Assembly: GCA_937899645.1 (NCBI GenBank)
Contig: CALCCD010000023.1
Location: forward strand, 1 to 59,676
Source of the DNA: an uncultured cyanobacterium
GTDB lineage: Bacteria; Cyanobacteriota; Cyanobacteriia; Cyanobacteriales; Geitlerinemataceae
Direction: 5' to 3'
Length of the DNA stretch: 59,676 nucleotides
A model generated the notes under the pieces. It saw only the letters and a program-made list of their open reading frames with translations. It ran no database searches and was not told the DNA's origin. A program made the position numbers and the translations under genes. Of this stretch, positions 1 to 8,332 are shown piece by piece. Numbering within the stretch: the first letter of the stretch is position 1; every line of letters begins with the position of its first letter.

Positions 1-42
1 CGAGCCTCTATCCTGGAGGCTCTATCTGTAGCCGGTCTTTAG
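1..42 (+). CDS. 3' end of a repeated reading frame (partial)
   Basis: An open frame enters from the left edge and ends at TAG (40-42), giving 13 residues that start RASILEAL and finish VAGL. The same tail is present in the inverted copy at the right end, where more of it is visible. It has a pattern like the C-terminal tail of Rpn-family (PD-(D/E)XK) proteins, with a short V-x-x-I-T-G helix followed by a Leu-rich end. That assignment rests on a short stretch and is tentative. It could also be chance coding within a hairpin repeat. Confidence 0.25.
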   Translation, partial: RASILEALSVAGL

Positions 43-56
43 AGATTTGGTATAAG
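1..56. repeat. Left copy of a terminal inverted repeat
   Basis: Bases 1-56 are the reverse complement of 59565-59620 with a single mismatch (position 34, G, against A in the right copy). Within the repeat, GAGCCTC (3-9) and GAGGCTC (16-22) form a stem with a 7-base loop. The outer edge ends in the AT-rich string TTTGGTATAAG. The match begins at the first base of the window, so the repeat may extend further left. Two nearly identical copies 59.5 kb apart are best explained by a dispersed multicopy element. Confidence 0.85.
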
Positions 57-284
57 GCGCTTGCCTGCGAGCAGTTCCCGGTATTTCTTCGAGACTTTGT
101 TGCGGTGGGTCTTCTCCATCACGAAGACGATATCCGCCCATTCGATAAGGTCGCCGGAGAGGGGCGTTTCGGCATCGTGGTTCGTTCCAGCGCTCCAGGC
201 TGCGATGCCGTCGTATGCAGAGAAGACGGTTTCGGCGGTGGGGCTGCGGAGCCGGTTTTGGCTGCACACGAACAGAAGATTCAT
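39..284 (-). pseudogene. Low-molecular-weight protein tyrosine phosphatase-like protein, C-terminally truncated
   Basis: The start at 284 gives MNLLFVCSQNRLRS, the P-loop of low-molecular-weight tyrosine phosphatases (C7-x5-R13-S14). It is followed by a typical SAGT segment and the IEWADIVFVMEKTHR helix of the small bacterial/cyanobacterial subfamily. That subfamily is normally about 105-110 residues and ends in a region with the conserved Asp (the DP acid). Here the frame reads GKRLIPNL and stops after 81 residues. The last codons and the TAA lie inside the terminal repeat (1-56), so the repeat has replaced the 3' end. The protein therefore lacks the catalytic acid and is probably inactive. 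An upstream extension to 413 exists but runs through a non-coding hairpin repeat, so I reject it. Confidence 0.7.
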
Positions 285-330
285 CGGGAGTTGCGTGGAG
301 GCCGGGAGAGACCGTTTTTTTGAGATATCA

Positions 331-438
331 CATCGTTCCCACGCTCCCGCGTGGGAATGCAGTTTTCGGCGCTCTGCGCCACGTGACTCGACGCAGAGCG
401 TCTGCCAGAGCATTCCGACGCAGAGCGTCGGAACGATG
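331..438. repeat. Composite hairpin repeat (REP-like)
   Basis: The block is bounded by CATCGTTCC (331-339) and its complement GGAACGATG (430-438). Inside are several perfect small hairpins: TTCCCACGC with GCGTGGGAA near 336-357, GGCGC with GCGCC near 368-382, and TTCCGACGC with GCGTCGGAA at about 414-434. A shorter relative lies at 34501-34552. It separates the truncated phosphatase gene from the 3' end of purB and may act as a transcription barrier for purB, although no U-run follows. Confidence 0.75.
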
Positions 439-448
439 AGTTTTTTAC

Positions 449-1747
449 CTAAATGCCCAGACGCTCGTAGACCATATCCAGCGACTTGAGCTGACGGTGC
501 GGGTCGAAGCAGGTGGCGATCTCGTCCGCCGAAAGCTGAGCGGTGACGCGATCGTCCGCCTCTATCAGCGATCGGAAGTCGCCGCCCTCTTTGTTCCAGG
601 CCGTGTGGGCGCAGGACTGCACGATCGCGTAGGCATCCTCGCGCGTCAGGCCCTTATCGACCAGCGCCAGCAGTACGCTCTGGCTGAAGATCGCGCCGCC
701 GTAAGCGTTCATGTTGCGGATCATGTTCTCCGGGTAGATCAGCAGGTTCTCTACCAGGCGCGTCAGCTCGTGGAGCATAAAGTGCAGTACCGTACAGCTA
801 TCGGGCATAATCATCCGCTCGACGGAGCTGTGGGAGATATCGCGCTCGTGCCAGAGGGCGACGTTTTCCAGCGCCGCAACGGCGTTGCCGCGAATGATGC
901 GCGCCAGACCGGTCAGACGCTCGGAGCGGATCGGGTTGCGCTTGTGGGGCATCGCCGACGAGCCTTTTTGGCCTTTGGAGAAGAATTCCTCAACTTCTAG
1001 AACGTCGGTGCGCTGGAGGTTGCGGATCTCGACGGCGAAGCGTTCGATCGAGGCGGCGATTAGCGCCATGCACTGAATGAACTCGGCGTGAACGTCGCGG
1101 GAGATCACCTGGGTGGAGGCTTTGTCGGGGCGCAGGCCCAGCTTTTCGCAGGTCAGCTCTTCGACTTTCGGGTCGATGTTGCCGTAGGTGCCGATCGCGC
1201 CGGAAATCTGACCGACCGCGATCGACTCGCGTGCCGCTTGCAGCCGCTCTTTGTTACGCAGCATCTCCGCCAGCCAACCCGCGAGCTTAAAGCCAAAGGT
1301 CATCGGCTCGGCGTGGATGCCGTGGGAGCGACCGACGCAGATGGTGTCTTTATGTTCGCCCGCCCGAACGCGGATCGCCTCGATCGCCTTGTCGAGCGAG
1401 CCCATCAGAATATCGGCGCTCTTAACCATTTGCAGCGCCAGGGCCGTGTCGAGCACGTCCGAGCTGGTCATCCCTCTATGGATATAGCGGCCCGCATCGC
1501 CCACGTATTCGTTTACGTTAGTCAGGAACGCGATCACGTCGTGACGGACTTCGGCTTCGATCTCGAGGATGCGCTTCACCTCGAACTGCGCTTTGGCCTT
1601 GATTTCGTCCACGGCCTCTTGGGGAATGTAGCCCAGTTCGGCTTGGGCTTCGCAGACGGCGATTTCAACGTCCAGCCAGGTTTGAAATTTATACTCGTCC
1701 GTCCAAATGTCACCCATCTCAGGCAACGTGTAGCGCTCGATCGACAT
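449..1747 (-). CDS. purB: Adenylosuccinate lyase
   Basis: PurB makes AICAR from SAICAR and AMP from adenylosuccinate, two steps of purine synthesis in the cytoplasm. The 432-residue protein has the normal length for the short bacterial form. It shows the fumarase/aspartase superfamily signature GSSAMPHKRNP near residue 265, the TSSDVLDTA substrate loop near 93, and the GRSHGIHAEPMTFG segment carrying the catalytic histidine near 140. The start is ATG at 1747. The gene is alone on its strand, diverging from the GAF-PAS gene that starts at 1891. The spacer between them must hold both promoters. Confidence 0.97.
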   Translation of the reverse strand: MSIERYTLPEMGDIWTDEYKFQTWLDVEIAVCEAQAELGYIPQEAVDEIKAKAQFEVKRILEIEAEVRHDVIAFLTNVNEYVGDAGRYIHRGMTSSDVLDTALALQMVKSADILMGSLDKAIEAIRVRAGEHKDTICVGRSHGIHAEPMTFGFKLAGWLAEMLRNKERLQAARESIAVGQISGAIGTYGNIDPKVEELTCEKLGLRPDKASTQVISRDVHAEFIQCMALIAASIERFAVEIRNLQRTDVLEVEEFFSKGQKGSSAMPHKRNPIRSERLTGLARIIRGNAVAALENVALWHERDISHSSVERMIMPDSCTVLHFMLHELTRLVENLLIYPENMIRNMNAYGGAIFSQSVLLALVDKGLTREDAYAIVQSCAHTAWNKEGGDFRSLIEADDRVTAQLSADEIATCFDPHRQLKSLDMVYERLGI

Positions 1748-1890
1748 ATACCATCCGTCGCGAATACAGCCGTAATATTGTATTACGCGGCTTTACGTTC
1801 GCTGCGCTGTCGATCGCGCGTACCATCTGGCGATCGGAGCGATTTTTGTTTTGTGTTGCCCGCATCTTTTCTCACCCCGACGTAACCGCT

Positions 1891-2904
1891 ATGGACGCCC
1901 GAGACTACTCCCAACTGTCCCGCGACGAACTGATCGCCGCCCTCCAAAAGCGCGACGCCGAGCAACAGCGCCTGACGCAGATCGAGCGGGTGGCACACGC
2001 CCAACACGAAATCGCCCGCAGCGTCGCGACGATGGAGCAGGCCGCAACGGGTCGCCTGCGCCTGAAGTCGATGCTGCTAGAAATTATGCGCGTTTCCAGC
2101 GAGCTGCTGACCGCCGAGGAGTGCAGTATCTTTTTGCTCGATGAGTCGGAGGTGGTGATCGAGAGCATCTTGGCGCGCGGGGCGACGATCCGCGAGCGCA
2201 AAAATACGCTGATCGGCCAAGTGCTAGATCGCGGTTTGGCGGGCTGGGTGATACGCCACCGCAAGCCGGGAAAAGTGGACGAGACGGCAACCGACGAGCG
2301 CTGGATCGAGCTGCGCAGCCAGCCCTACAAAGTGCGATCGGTGCTCTGCGTGCCGCTGATTAAAGGCAAGCGCGTGCTGGGACTGCTGACGCTGATGCAC
2401 AGCCGCCCGAAGCACTTTAGCTCGGCAGCGGCGGATCTGTTCGTCGAGCTGCTCGTGCCGCAAATCTCCCTGGCACTGGATAACCTGCGACTGAGCGTGG
2501 AACTAAGCGAGGCCACCGCGCCGATCGAGGACGACGCGGACGCAATGGGCTTCCCCGTCTCGGCGCTGCCCGACCCAGAAAACCGCGAGCGGGAGCTGTC
2601 GGGGGTCTATATTCTGACGGCGAACGGCCAGTTCCTTTACGCCAACCCGCGATTGGCAGAAATTTTTGGCTATGAGTTCCACGACCTGGTGGCGCTCGAC
2701 TCATTCTTTAAGCTGGTCGAACCCAAGAATATCGAGACCATCCACAGAAAAGTCTCGGCCTGCTTCCAAAACCAAGAGCCCTATTTCGCCACGGAGTTCA
2801 CCGGCAGCACGCGCGTGGGCGACACGCTGGAAATCGCCATCGAGGGCAACCGCACGCGCTTTTACGGAAAATCGGCGATCGTCGGGACATTGCGTCCGGT
2901 ATGA
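1891..2904 (+). CDS. GAF-PAS domain sensory protein
   Basis: This is a soluble sensor-like protein of 337 residues when started at ATG 1891; an upstream ATG at 1846 is in frame but gives a non-conserved leader. Residues 1-45 are a charged alpha-helical segment, probably coiled coil. A GAF domain follows at about 50-205, with the typical end VLCVPLIKGKRVLGLLTL. A PAS domain spans about 235-335 and contains YILTANGQFLYANPRLAEIFGY, whose NP...FGY core is typical of PAS folds. There is no histidine kinase, GGDEF, EAL or helix-turn-helix part, so the output must come from a partner. No cysteine-containing bilin-binding motif is evident. The ligand is unknown. Confidence 0.8.
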   Translation: MDARDYSQLSRDELIAALQKRDAEQQRLTQIERVAHAQHEIARSVATMEQAATGRLRLKSMLLEIMRVSSELLTAEECSIFLLDESEVVIESILARGATIRERKNTLIGQVLDRGLAGWVIRHRKPGKVDETATDERWIELRSQPYKVRSVLCVPLIKGKRVLGLLTLMHSRPKHFSSAAADLFVELLVPQISLALDNLRLSVELSEATAPIEDDADAMGFPVSALPDPENRERELSGVYILTANGQFLYANPRLAEIFGYEFHDLVALDSFFKLVEPKNIETIHRKVSACFQNQEPYFATEFTGSTRVGDTLEIAIEGNRTRFYGKSAIVGTLRPV

Positions 2905-2992
2905 CGCGATCGCCCCACGAAAAGCTCAGCCGGTCGGCAAGACGGCAGGCAAGACGGTAGGCAACACGTAAAACGCAACCCGTAAGATTAAA

Positions 2993-4528
2993 GTGGCGAA
3001 ATTGGCAGGCACGAAGCTGCGGAAGATACGCAAACAAATCTGGCAGCGGCTTCCCTGGCGGGTGCGCTACCTCTGGGTTTGGTGGATGTACGAGCAGTCG
3101 CCGAAGCGCGATTTTAAGCTCGCAACGCTGTGGCAGGAGCGGGGCCAGCTCGACCGGGCGATCGCCACCTACCGCCAGCTCTTTGCTTTCCCCAAGCTCG
3201 GCGAGCGAGCGCGGCACGAACTCGAGGCGATCTACGACGCGCAGCAGGACTGGGAGACCGCGCTCGATATTCGGCTACTCGACCTGCGCGATCGCGTCTC
3301 GCAGCGGCCCGACGGCGAGAAATCTCCCGCCGAACTCGAGCGCGAGCGCGTCGTCGGCGCAGCGATCGAGGCGGCCCGCAGGCGCGTCCGGTCAACCGGC
3401 CCGAAACGATTTGCGAGCCCACAGTCCATCGATTGGCCTGCCGACCCGCTGGCGTTAGCTCTGTCGCTGCTGACGATCGGCGAGCGCGACGCGGCCTTTA
3501 ATGCATTGCTGGTGGCGATCGCGCGAGAGCCCGACCGGGGCTGGGACAAGCGCGGCCATCCCTTTTTCCGCATCTGCCGCGATCGGCGCGACGACCCCGA
3601 CTTTGCCTGGGGCGATCGGCTCTGCGATCGATTTGCTCGGCTGCTCGATCGCGAACCCGACTCCGACGTACGACAGCTCAACTACGCCGAAATCTCCTGG
3701 TGCGTGGGACGTTTCGGACGAGCGCAGCAGCTCTACGGCCAAGCCGCCCGCCAGCAGCTCGCCCAGCGCCGCCCGGAAATCCTGACCACCAGCGAGCCCA
3801 TTATCGCCATCGAGCCCAGCTTTGCGATTGTCGGTGCGATGAAAAGCGGCTCGACTTCGCTCTACGCCTACCTCCAGCAGCACCCGCAGGTGCTGCCGCT
3901 GGCGCGTAAGGAGGTCGATTACTGGTCGTGGCGCTACCATCGCGGCGCTCGGTGGTTTCGATCGCACTTTCCCGAGGTTCCGGCCTCATGGAAGGCGATC
4001 GCCGGGGATGCTAGCCCCACCTACCTCCAGCACGCCCTCGCGCCGCAGCGGATGCTGGAAGCAGCTCCGAACTTCAAGGCGATCGCAGTGTTGCGAAATC
4101 CGGTCGATCGCACGATTTCCCACCATCACCACAACAACCGTCGCGCCTCGGATCTGCGTTCGCTAGAGGTGGCGATCGACCGGCAGATTGCAGCGGTCGC
4201 GGCGGGCGAGAACGATCCCCAGCGCCTCGATAATGCCGTGGCGTCAAGTCTGTATGCGCCCCACGTTACCCGCTGGCGGTCGCAGTTCGGGCGCGATCGT
4301 TTTTTGGTCATCCTCAGCGACGACCTATTCGCCGATCCGCACGGGGTGCTGCGCCGCGTTTTCGAGTTTCTGGGCATCGCCGATCGCGAGATTCCGGACG
4401 TTGCCCCGCGCCATGTCGCACAATACGATCGGGGCGACGCGCCAGTACGCGATCGGCTGCGCGAGTTTTTTCAGCCGTCGATTCGCGAGCTGGAGGCGCT
4501 GTGCGGCCTGGAGACGCCCTGGCTGTAG
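2993..4528 (+). CDS. Sulfotransferase with N-terminal TPR-like region
   Basis: The C-terminal half (about 275-511) is a PAPS-dependent sulfotransferase domain. The 5'-phosphosulfate loop reads IVGAMKSGSTSLYAYL, and the 3'-phosphate segment reads VLRNPVDRTISHHHH with its conserved Arg. A GDASPTYL segment lies between them, as in heparan-sulfate-type enzymes. The N-terminal 270 residues are helical and start with repeats like QLDRAIATYRQLFAF, resembling TPR motifs, a combination seen in some cyanobacterial proteins. The start is a GTG at 2993. The acceptor is probably a cell-surface polysaccharide or lipid, but that is inference. The GIY-YIG gene follows in the same direction after 43 bases. 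Confidence 0.85.
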   Translation: MAKLAGTKLRKIRKQIWQRLPWRVRYLWVWWMYEQSPKRDFKLATLWQERGQLDRAIATYRQLFAFPKLGERARHELEAIYDAQQDWETALDIRLLDLRDRVSQRPDGEKSPAELERERVVGAAIEAARRRVRSTGPKRFASPQSIDWPADPLALALSLLTIGERDAAFNALLVAIAREPDRGWDKRGHPFFRICRDRRDDPDFAWGDRLCDRFARLLDREPDSDVRQLNYAEISWCVGRFGRAQQLYGQAARQQLAQRRPEILTTSEPIIAIEPSFAIVGAMKSGSTSLYAYLQQHPQVLPLARKEVDYWSWRYHRGARWFRSHFPEVPASWKAIAGDASPTYLQHALAPQRMLEAAPNFKAIAVLRNPVDRTISHHHHNNRRASDLRSLEVAIDRQIAAVAAGENDPQRLDNAVASSLYAPHVTRWRSQFGRDRFLVILSDDLFADPHGVLRRVFEFLGIADREIPDVAPRHVAQYDRGDAPVRDRLREFFQPSIRELEALCGLETPWL

Positions 4529-4571
4529 TTTTGCTGCTGGGTTGTTGCCGAGTTCATAAGGGGTTGGCGAG

Positions 4572-5207
4572 ATGAGCGAGAGTCCCGATCGGCAACTGCG
4601 GCTATTTGAGGCAAAAGCGCAGCCGTACAAGACCCTGCGATCGCCGCTGTCGCTGGAGATGACGCGGGCGCAGTTTTTGGCGTGGCAGACGGATATTGCG
4701 GGTTTTCAGCGATCGCTGCGGGGCGAGGCAAAGCCGGTACAGGGATCGCTGTTTGAGCCGGGGGCGAGCTATAGCGTCGGGAAGCCCTCCGAGGTGCCGC
4801 AGGATAAGCCCGCGAATCCGAAGGCAATCGACCCGGAGGCGATCGACCCGTGGAATCTGGCGTTCCAGTCGATGAGCTTTTGGCGGACTCCGGCGACGAC
4901 GCGGGGCTATCCATGTCTGTATTTCGTGGTCGATCGGTTTGTGCCGCTGTTGCTGTACGTAGGCGAGTCGAATAATTCGGAACGGCGCTGGCGGGGGGAG
5001 CACGACTGCAAGCGCTATCTCGATCGGTATTACGCGCTGAACTACAACCTGGGACTGGAGCATGGGGTGGCGATCGCGTTTTGGCTGCACGCGCCGAAGG
5101 GTCGCAAGGCGCGGCAGGATTTGGAGCAGGGGCTGATCCAGAAGTGGAAGCCGCCGTTTAATCGGGAGTGTTGGTCGCGGTGGGGTCAGCCGTTTGGCAA
5201 GGACTGA
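4572..5207 (+). CDS. GIY-YIG nuclease-family protein
   Basis: The protein has 211 residues. The catalytic domain occupies about 110-200: CLYFVVDRFVPLLLYVGES supplies the variant GIY and YVG elements. A conserved Arg follows in ERRWRGEHD, and the acidic helix DLEQGLIQKWKPPFNRE carries the metal-binding Glu and the terminal Asn of the family. The first 100 residues are specific to cyanobacterial homologues and look poorly ordered. An AAGGGG ribosome-binding site precedes ATG 4572. The substrate is unknown. The stand-alone form resembles neither UvrC nor a homing endonuclease in length, so a small DNA-repair or DNA-processing role is only a guess. Confidence 0.75.
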   Translation: MSESPDRQLRLFEAKAQPYKTLRSPLSLEMTRAQFLAWQTDIAGFQRSLRGEAKPVQGSLFEPGASYSVGKPSEVPQDKPANPKAIDPEAIDPWNLAFQSMSFWRTPATTRGYPCLYFVVDRFVPLLLYVGESNNSERRWRGEHDCKRYLDRYYALNYNLGLEHGVAIAFWLHAPKGRKARQDLEQGLIQKWKPPFNRECWSRWGQPFGKD

Positions 5208-5840
5208 ATCCGTACGCCCGGCCGATCGTCGAAATCGCCCAAAGTACCCGGATTCGCGACGCGACCGACAGAGTCTTGATACGAACTCGCAGCCGTCTTC
5301 GATTCAGACTGCGAGGCAGAGCAGTCTCTTGAAGGTCTCGATATGTCCCACCTCGCTCTCTCGATTTGTACGGATGATGGGATTCTCGATCGCCCGCTGC
5401 GTAGCGTTGAGAGCGGACAGGGGAGAGAGTGCGTGACGGAATTCGCGATTTGGTGGGAAGAGCGCGAGACCGACAGCTCGTTCGTCGGTTGGGCAGCGCT
5501 CGTTCTCGCTGCTGCTGCAAATGGCTACGTGGGCACTGGCGTTCTTGAAGCGATCGCCACTCTTCCTACCGAGCGCGAAGTGCCACCAGCCGCGCCACAG
5601 ACTCCGAGCCTCGATCGCTTGCCGTCTCGTCTGACCCCTTCGAGCAATATGGCCAACCCCGAAATATTGGTGCGGCGTCCGTCGCTCGGTGGTTTACAAA
5701 TCCTCAAAAAATCCTAATGCGAACCTGGGACATTGTGAAATCACTTAGGTAGATTCACACCTAAAACTCCCGGAGAACTCAATCATTTTACGTATGGGTT
5801 AAAAGATCACACTTGCGAACAAGCTTTTGCTTGATAAGCC
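5208..5840. other. Long spacer without a confident gene; hairpin repeat inside
   Basis: No reading frame here has recognisable protein features. An open frame at 5343-5717 (+, 124 codons) has a hydrophobic stretch but no homology I recognise and no good ribosome-binding site, so I do not call it. AGACTGC (5306-5312) and GCAGTCT (5321-5327) form a perfect stem around an 8-base loop GAGGCAGA, a hairpin style common in cyanobacterial intergenic repeats. The last 120 bases before the COP23 gene are clearly AT-rich and probably contain its promoter. Confidence 0.5.
5306..5327. repeat. Small palindromic hairpin
   Basis: A perfect 7-base stem (AGACTGC / GCAGTCT) encloses the loop GAGGCAGA. It lies in non-coding DNA downstream of the GIY-YIG gene and may act as a transcript end, although no T-run follows it. 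Confidence 0.45.
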
Positions 5841-6731
5841 ATGAAATTAAGCAGTCGCGATATTAGCATTAGTGCCATACTTCTCGGCACTTCTGCTTTC
5901 TTAGCTCTTAACTTTTTCTCTGCAAAATATAATCCAGCCGAGCCCGGTATTGCTTCAGAAAATAGCAGCACTGAAACAATCGACAACTCCGAGCCGCAAC
6001 CGTCACCTGACCCTGAAGGCAATACAGACGGTGACCCCGAGCCGCAACCGTCACCTGACCCTGAAGGCAATATTGAGGGAAATGGCTTTGGTGTCTCGGA
6101 ACCGACTGGAGGCTTTTCGGGTACAGTTCCGGAATACTATCGCATGAGTACGGATGGTGCTCCAGGAACCGGTATAGCTCCGTCTCCTGGAGCCGGTGTC
6201 AGCATTCCGCCGACTGCCACAGGCGGCAAACAGGGGTCGGCATTGACCTTTACTTGCGAACGTCGCAGCCGTGACTTTTTGCCAGTGACGTTTGTGTACG
6301 ATGGTGGCGAAAAGATTCCGCTAATTCGCTGGGAATTTGGGATTTCTGAAGGCGCAGATCACAACTCTTCCGTTAATGCTCGGACGATCGATCGAAACCT
6401 GCGCTGCGAGCAAGCTGCTGAAAGAATGCAGTATTGGAGTAATCGTTTAGGGCGTGTAGAAACCCATATTACGACGGGTCGAGTAGGCGGTAGTTCGGTG
6501 ATTTGTGTCGCTGTAGAAGGCGGCTATCCGTGCAATCGAGACAGTGTGCTGTTTCGCTTGACCGATCCAAGCAGCGACAATCGCCTGCCGGATGACGGCG
6601 CGATCGCGCTCGACACACTCTTTGGTGCTTGGATGCATGAAGAGGCAATGCTCGTGCAAAGCGGCGATCGACCCTACGTATCGCTAGACGAACTCATCAA
6701 CAGTGCCGCACAGGCAGAGCGAGGCGAGTAG
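5841..6731 (+). CDS. COP23-domain exported protein
   Basis: COP23-domain proteins are known mainly from cyanobacteria; the founding member is a circadian-oscillating membrane protein. Residues 8-25 form a hydrophobic signal or anchor segment. Residues 30-125 are a low-complexity linker with two EPQPSPDPEGN units. The COP23 domain spans about 130-235 and shows its typical landmarks: FTCERRSRDFLPVTFVYDGG, PLIRWEF, RCEQAAERMQYW, ITTGRVGGSSVICVA and the paired late cysteines (GGYPCNRDSVLFRL). The trypsin-TPR gene follows after an 85-base gap, so the two may form an operon; both are exported. The first 150 bases are more AT-rich than the neighbouring genes. The molecular function is unknown. Confidence 0.8.
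   Translation: MKLSSRDISISAILLGTSAFLALNFFSAKYNPAEPGIASENSSTETIDNSEPQPSPDPEGNTDGDPEPQPSPDPEGNIEGNGFGVSEPTGGFSGTVPEYYRMSTDGAPGTGIAPSPGAGVSIPPTATGGKQGSALTFTCERRSRDFLPVTFVYDGGEKIPLIRWEFGISEGADHNSSVNARTIDRNLRCEQAAERMQYWSNRLGRVETHITTGRVGGSSVICVAVEGGYPCNRDSVLFRLTDPSSDNRLPDDGAIALDTLFGAWMHEEAMLVQSGDRPYVSLDELINSAAQAERGE
5989..6072 (+). repeat. In-frame tandem repeat in the COP23 gene
   Basis: A 36-base unit beginning CCGAGCCGCAACCG occurs identically at 5989-6024 and 6037-6072, a period of 48 bases. It encodes EPQPSPDPEGN twice within the proline-rich linker. Identical DNA, not just identical protein, points to a recent duplication. Confidence 0.9.
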
Positions 6732-6816
6732 CAACCATACTCGGCGCGCGTCGATAAAGTCGATAAATCTGCGGCCTCGACGCGCGCTGACAGACAGAGA
6801 TTCGGGAGGCGTCATA

Positions 6817-8304
6817 ATGTCGCGCTACGAAAGATGGGCGATCGCGGGCTTATCGGTACTGTTTTGCGTGCTGCCCGCCGCGATTCACTACGCAGGCGAT
6901 CGCCCCAAAACACCACTCGATCGCGTACGCCAGGAGGCGGAAGCAATATCGGTACGCATTGACGGCTTGGACGAGTCCGCCACCGGTGTCATCGTCGGTC
7001 GCGCGAGTCGGGACTACTGGGTACTGACGGCGCGTCACGCGATCGATGGCAACCCCAATACTGACGCCCACCGCCGCGTCGTCGCTGCGGGGGGCCAGGA
7101 ATATCGCTTCGATCGCGATACGGTTTGCTATCTAGATGAGACGACTGGAGAGCCGCTGGACTTAGCGCTATTCCGGTTTGAAAGCGATCGGGACTACGAC
7201 GTTGCCGACATTGCCGCCCACGCGCCCGATCGCGACGGTGACGTGGTGTTTGCCTACGGCTGGCCGGAAAATGGAGACGTAGCTCGCCCGCGATCGCCCG
7301 TGCTGACCGTGGGTCAAGCGGTTCCCCGTGCCCGAGCGATCGGTCAAATGCGCTTCCAGCACGACGAGGGCTACACGCTGTTCTACAGCAACTTCACCGA
7401 GCGCGGCATGAGTGGTGGTGCTGTACTAGACACCGCCGGTCGGCTCGTAGGGATTCACGGACGCGCGGACGGCCATCAGCGCGCCGCCTCGCCGACCGAA
7501 CTGGCCGCAGTCCACCTGGGGCTCAGCTCCGGTATTCCCAGCGAAACTTTGGTTGAAGCTGCACGAGGCAGTGACTGTGCGCCAACGCTGGCGTTGCGCT
7601 CAACCAACGCACCACCACCAGAACTATCGGCCTCAGAACGTCGGAAAATCGCCGCTCGCCTCGCATCTGTCGAAACACCCAACAGCGATCGCCCGCTCGA
7701 CTGGTCGAATGCCGGAAACCGACTCTACCGCCAAGGCCAGCTTCAGCAAGCGCTGCCCTACTTCGAGCGTGCGATCGAGCTAGACCCGGAATTCGCCGCC
7801 GCTTGGTATCAGCGCGGCAACACGCTCTACGCCCTGGAGCGCAACGTCGAAGCCTTGCAGTCCTTCGATCGCGCCCTCGATCGCGACCCCGAATTCTATG
7901 AAGCCATGCGGGAAAAAGGTGCGCTGCTCGTAGAACTAGGCGAGCTGGAGGAAGCGCTGGAGACCTTCTATCGCTCGACCTCCCTGCGCTCTGGCGATCG
8001 CGTGCTGTGGTACATGCTCGGTAATTTGCTGGCGATCGAACTGCGCCGCCCCCTTGATGCCCTCAAAGCCTACGACCGCGCGATCGAACTCAACGACCGT
8101 TTTGCACCCGCATGGCTGGGGCGAGGGCGAGTGTTGATGGATTTGGGACGTTTGGACGAAGCCAAAATCGCACTCAACACTGGCCTGCGCCTCGACAACC
8201 GGCTCGCGGCAGGGTGGTCGTTACGCGCCGAGCTATGGGAAAAACTCGGTGACGATCGCCGCGCCGAGGTCGATCGCCAGCAAGCAGAGTCGCTCCGCCC
8301 ATGA
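6817..8304 (+). CDS. Trypsin-like serine protease with TPR repeats
   Basis: The start at ATG 6817 follows a GGGAGG ribosome-binding site; an upstream frame from 6703 overlaps the preceding gene and is rejected. Residues 5-25 are a signal or anchor helix. The protease domain spans about 30-255 with the full triad in trypsin-family context: His in VLTARHAI, Asp in LDLALFRF and Ser in ERGMSGGAVLD. Residues 285-490 are TPR repeats, for example LQQALPYFERAIELDPEFAAAWYQRGNTL. Cyanobacteria often encode such protease-TPR proteins beside COP23 proteins, which matches this locus. It probably acts in the periplasm on unfolded or partner proteins; the substrate is unknown. Confidence 0.88.
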   Translation: MSRYERWAIAGLSVLFCVLPAAIHYAGDRPKTPLDRVRQEAEAISVRIDGLDESATGVIVGRASRDYWVLTARHAIDGNPNTDAHRRVVAAGGQEYRFDRDTVCYLDETTGEPLDLALFRFESDRDYDVADIAAHAPDRDGDVVFAYGWPENGDVARPRSPVLTVGQAVPRARAIGQMRFQHDEGYTLFYSNFTERGMSGGAVLDTAGRLVGIHGRADGHQRAASPTELAAVHLGLSSGIPSETLVEAARGSDCAPTLALRSTNAPPPELSASERRKIAARLASVETPNSDRPLDWSNAGNRLYRQGQLQQALPYFERAIELDPEFAAAWYQRGNTLYALERNVEALQSFDRALDRDPEFYEAMREKGALLVELGELEEALETFYRSTSLRSGDRVLWYMLGNLLAIELRRPLDALKAYDRAIELNDRFAPAWLGRGRVLMDLGRLDEAKIALNTGLRLDNRLAAGWSLRAELWEKLGDDRRAEVDRQQAESLRP

Positions 8305-8332
8305 CGATCGAGCACTTACGTCTCCGAGGTGA

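Noticed and set aside
285-413. N-terminal extension of the phosphatase gene
   Set aside because: The extra codons (HSHAGAWER and so on) come from translating the 331-438 hairpin repeat, and homology begins at MNLLFVC.
5343-5717. Open frame of 124 codons in the spacer before the COP23 gene
   Set aside because: No recognisable domain, no ribosome-binding site and overlap with frames of equal quality on the other strand.
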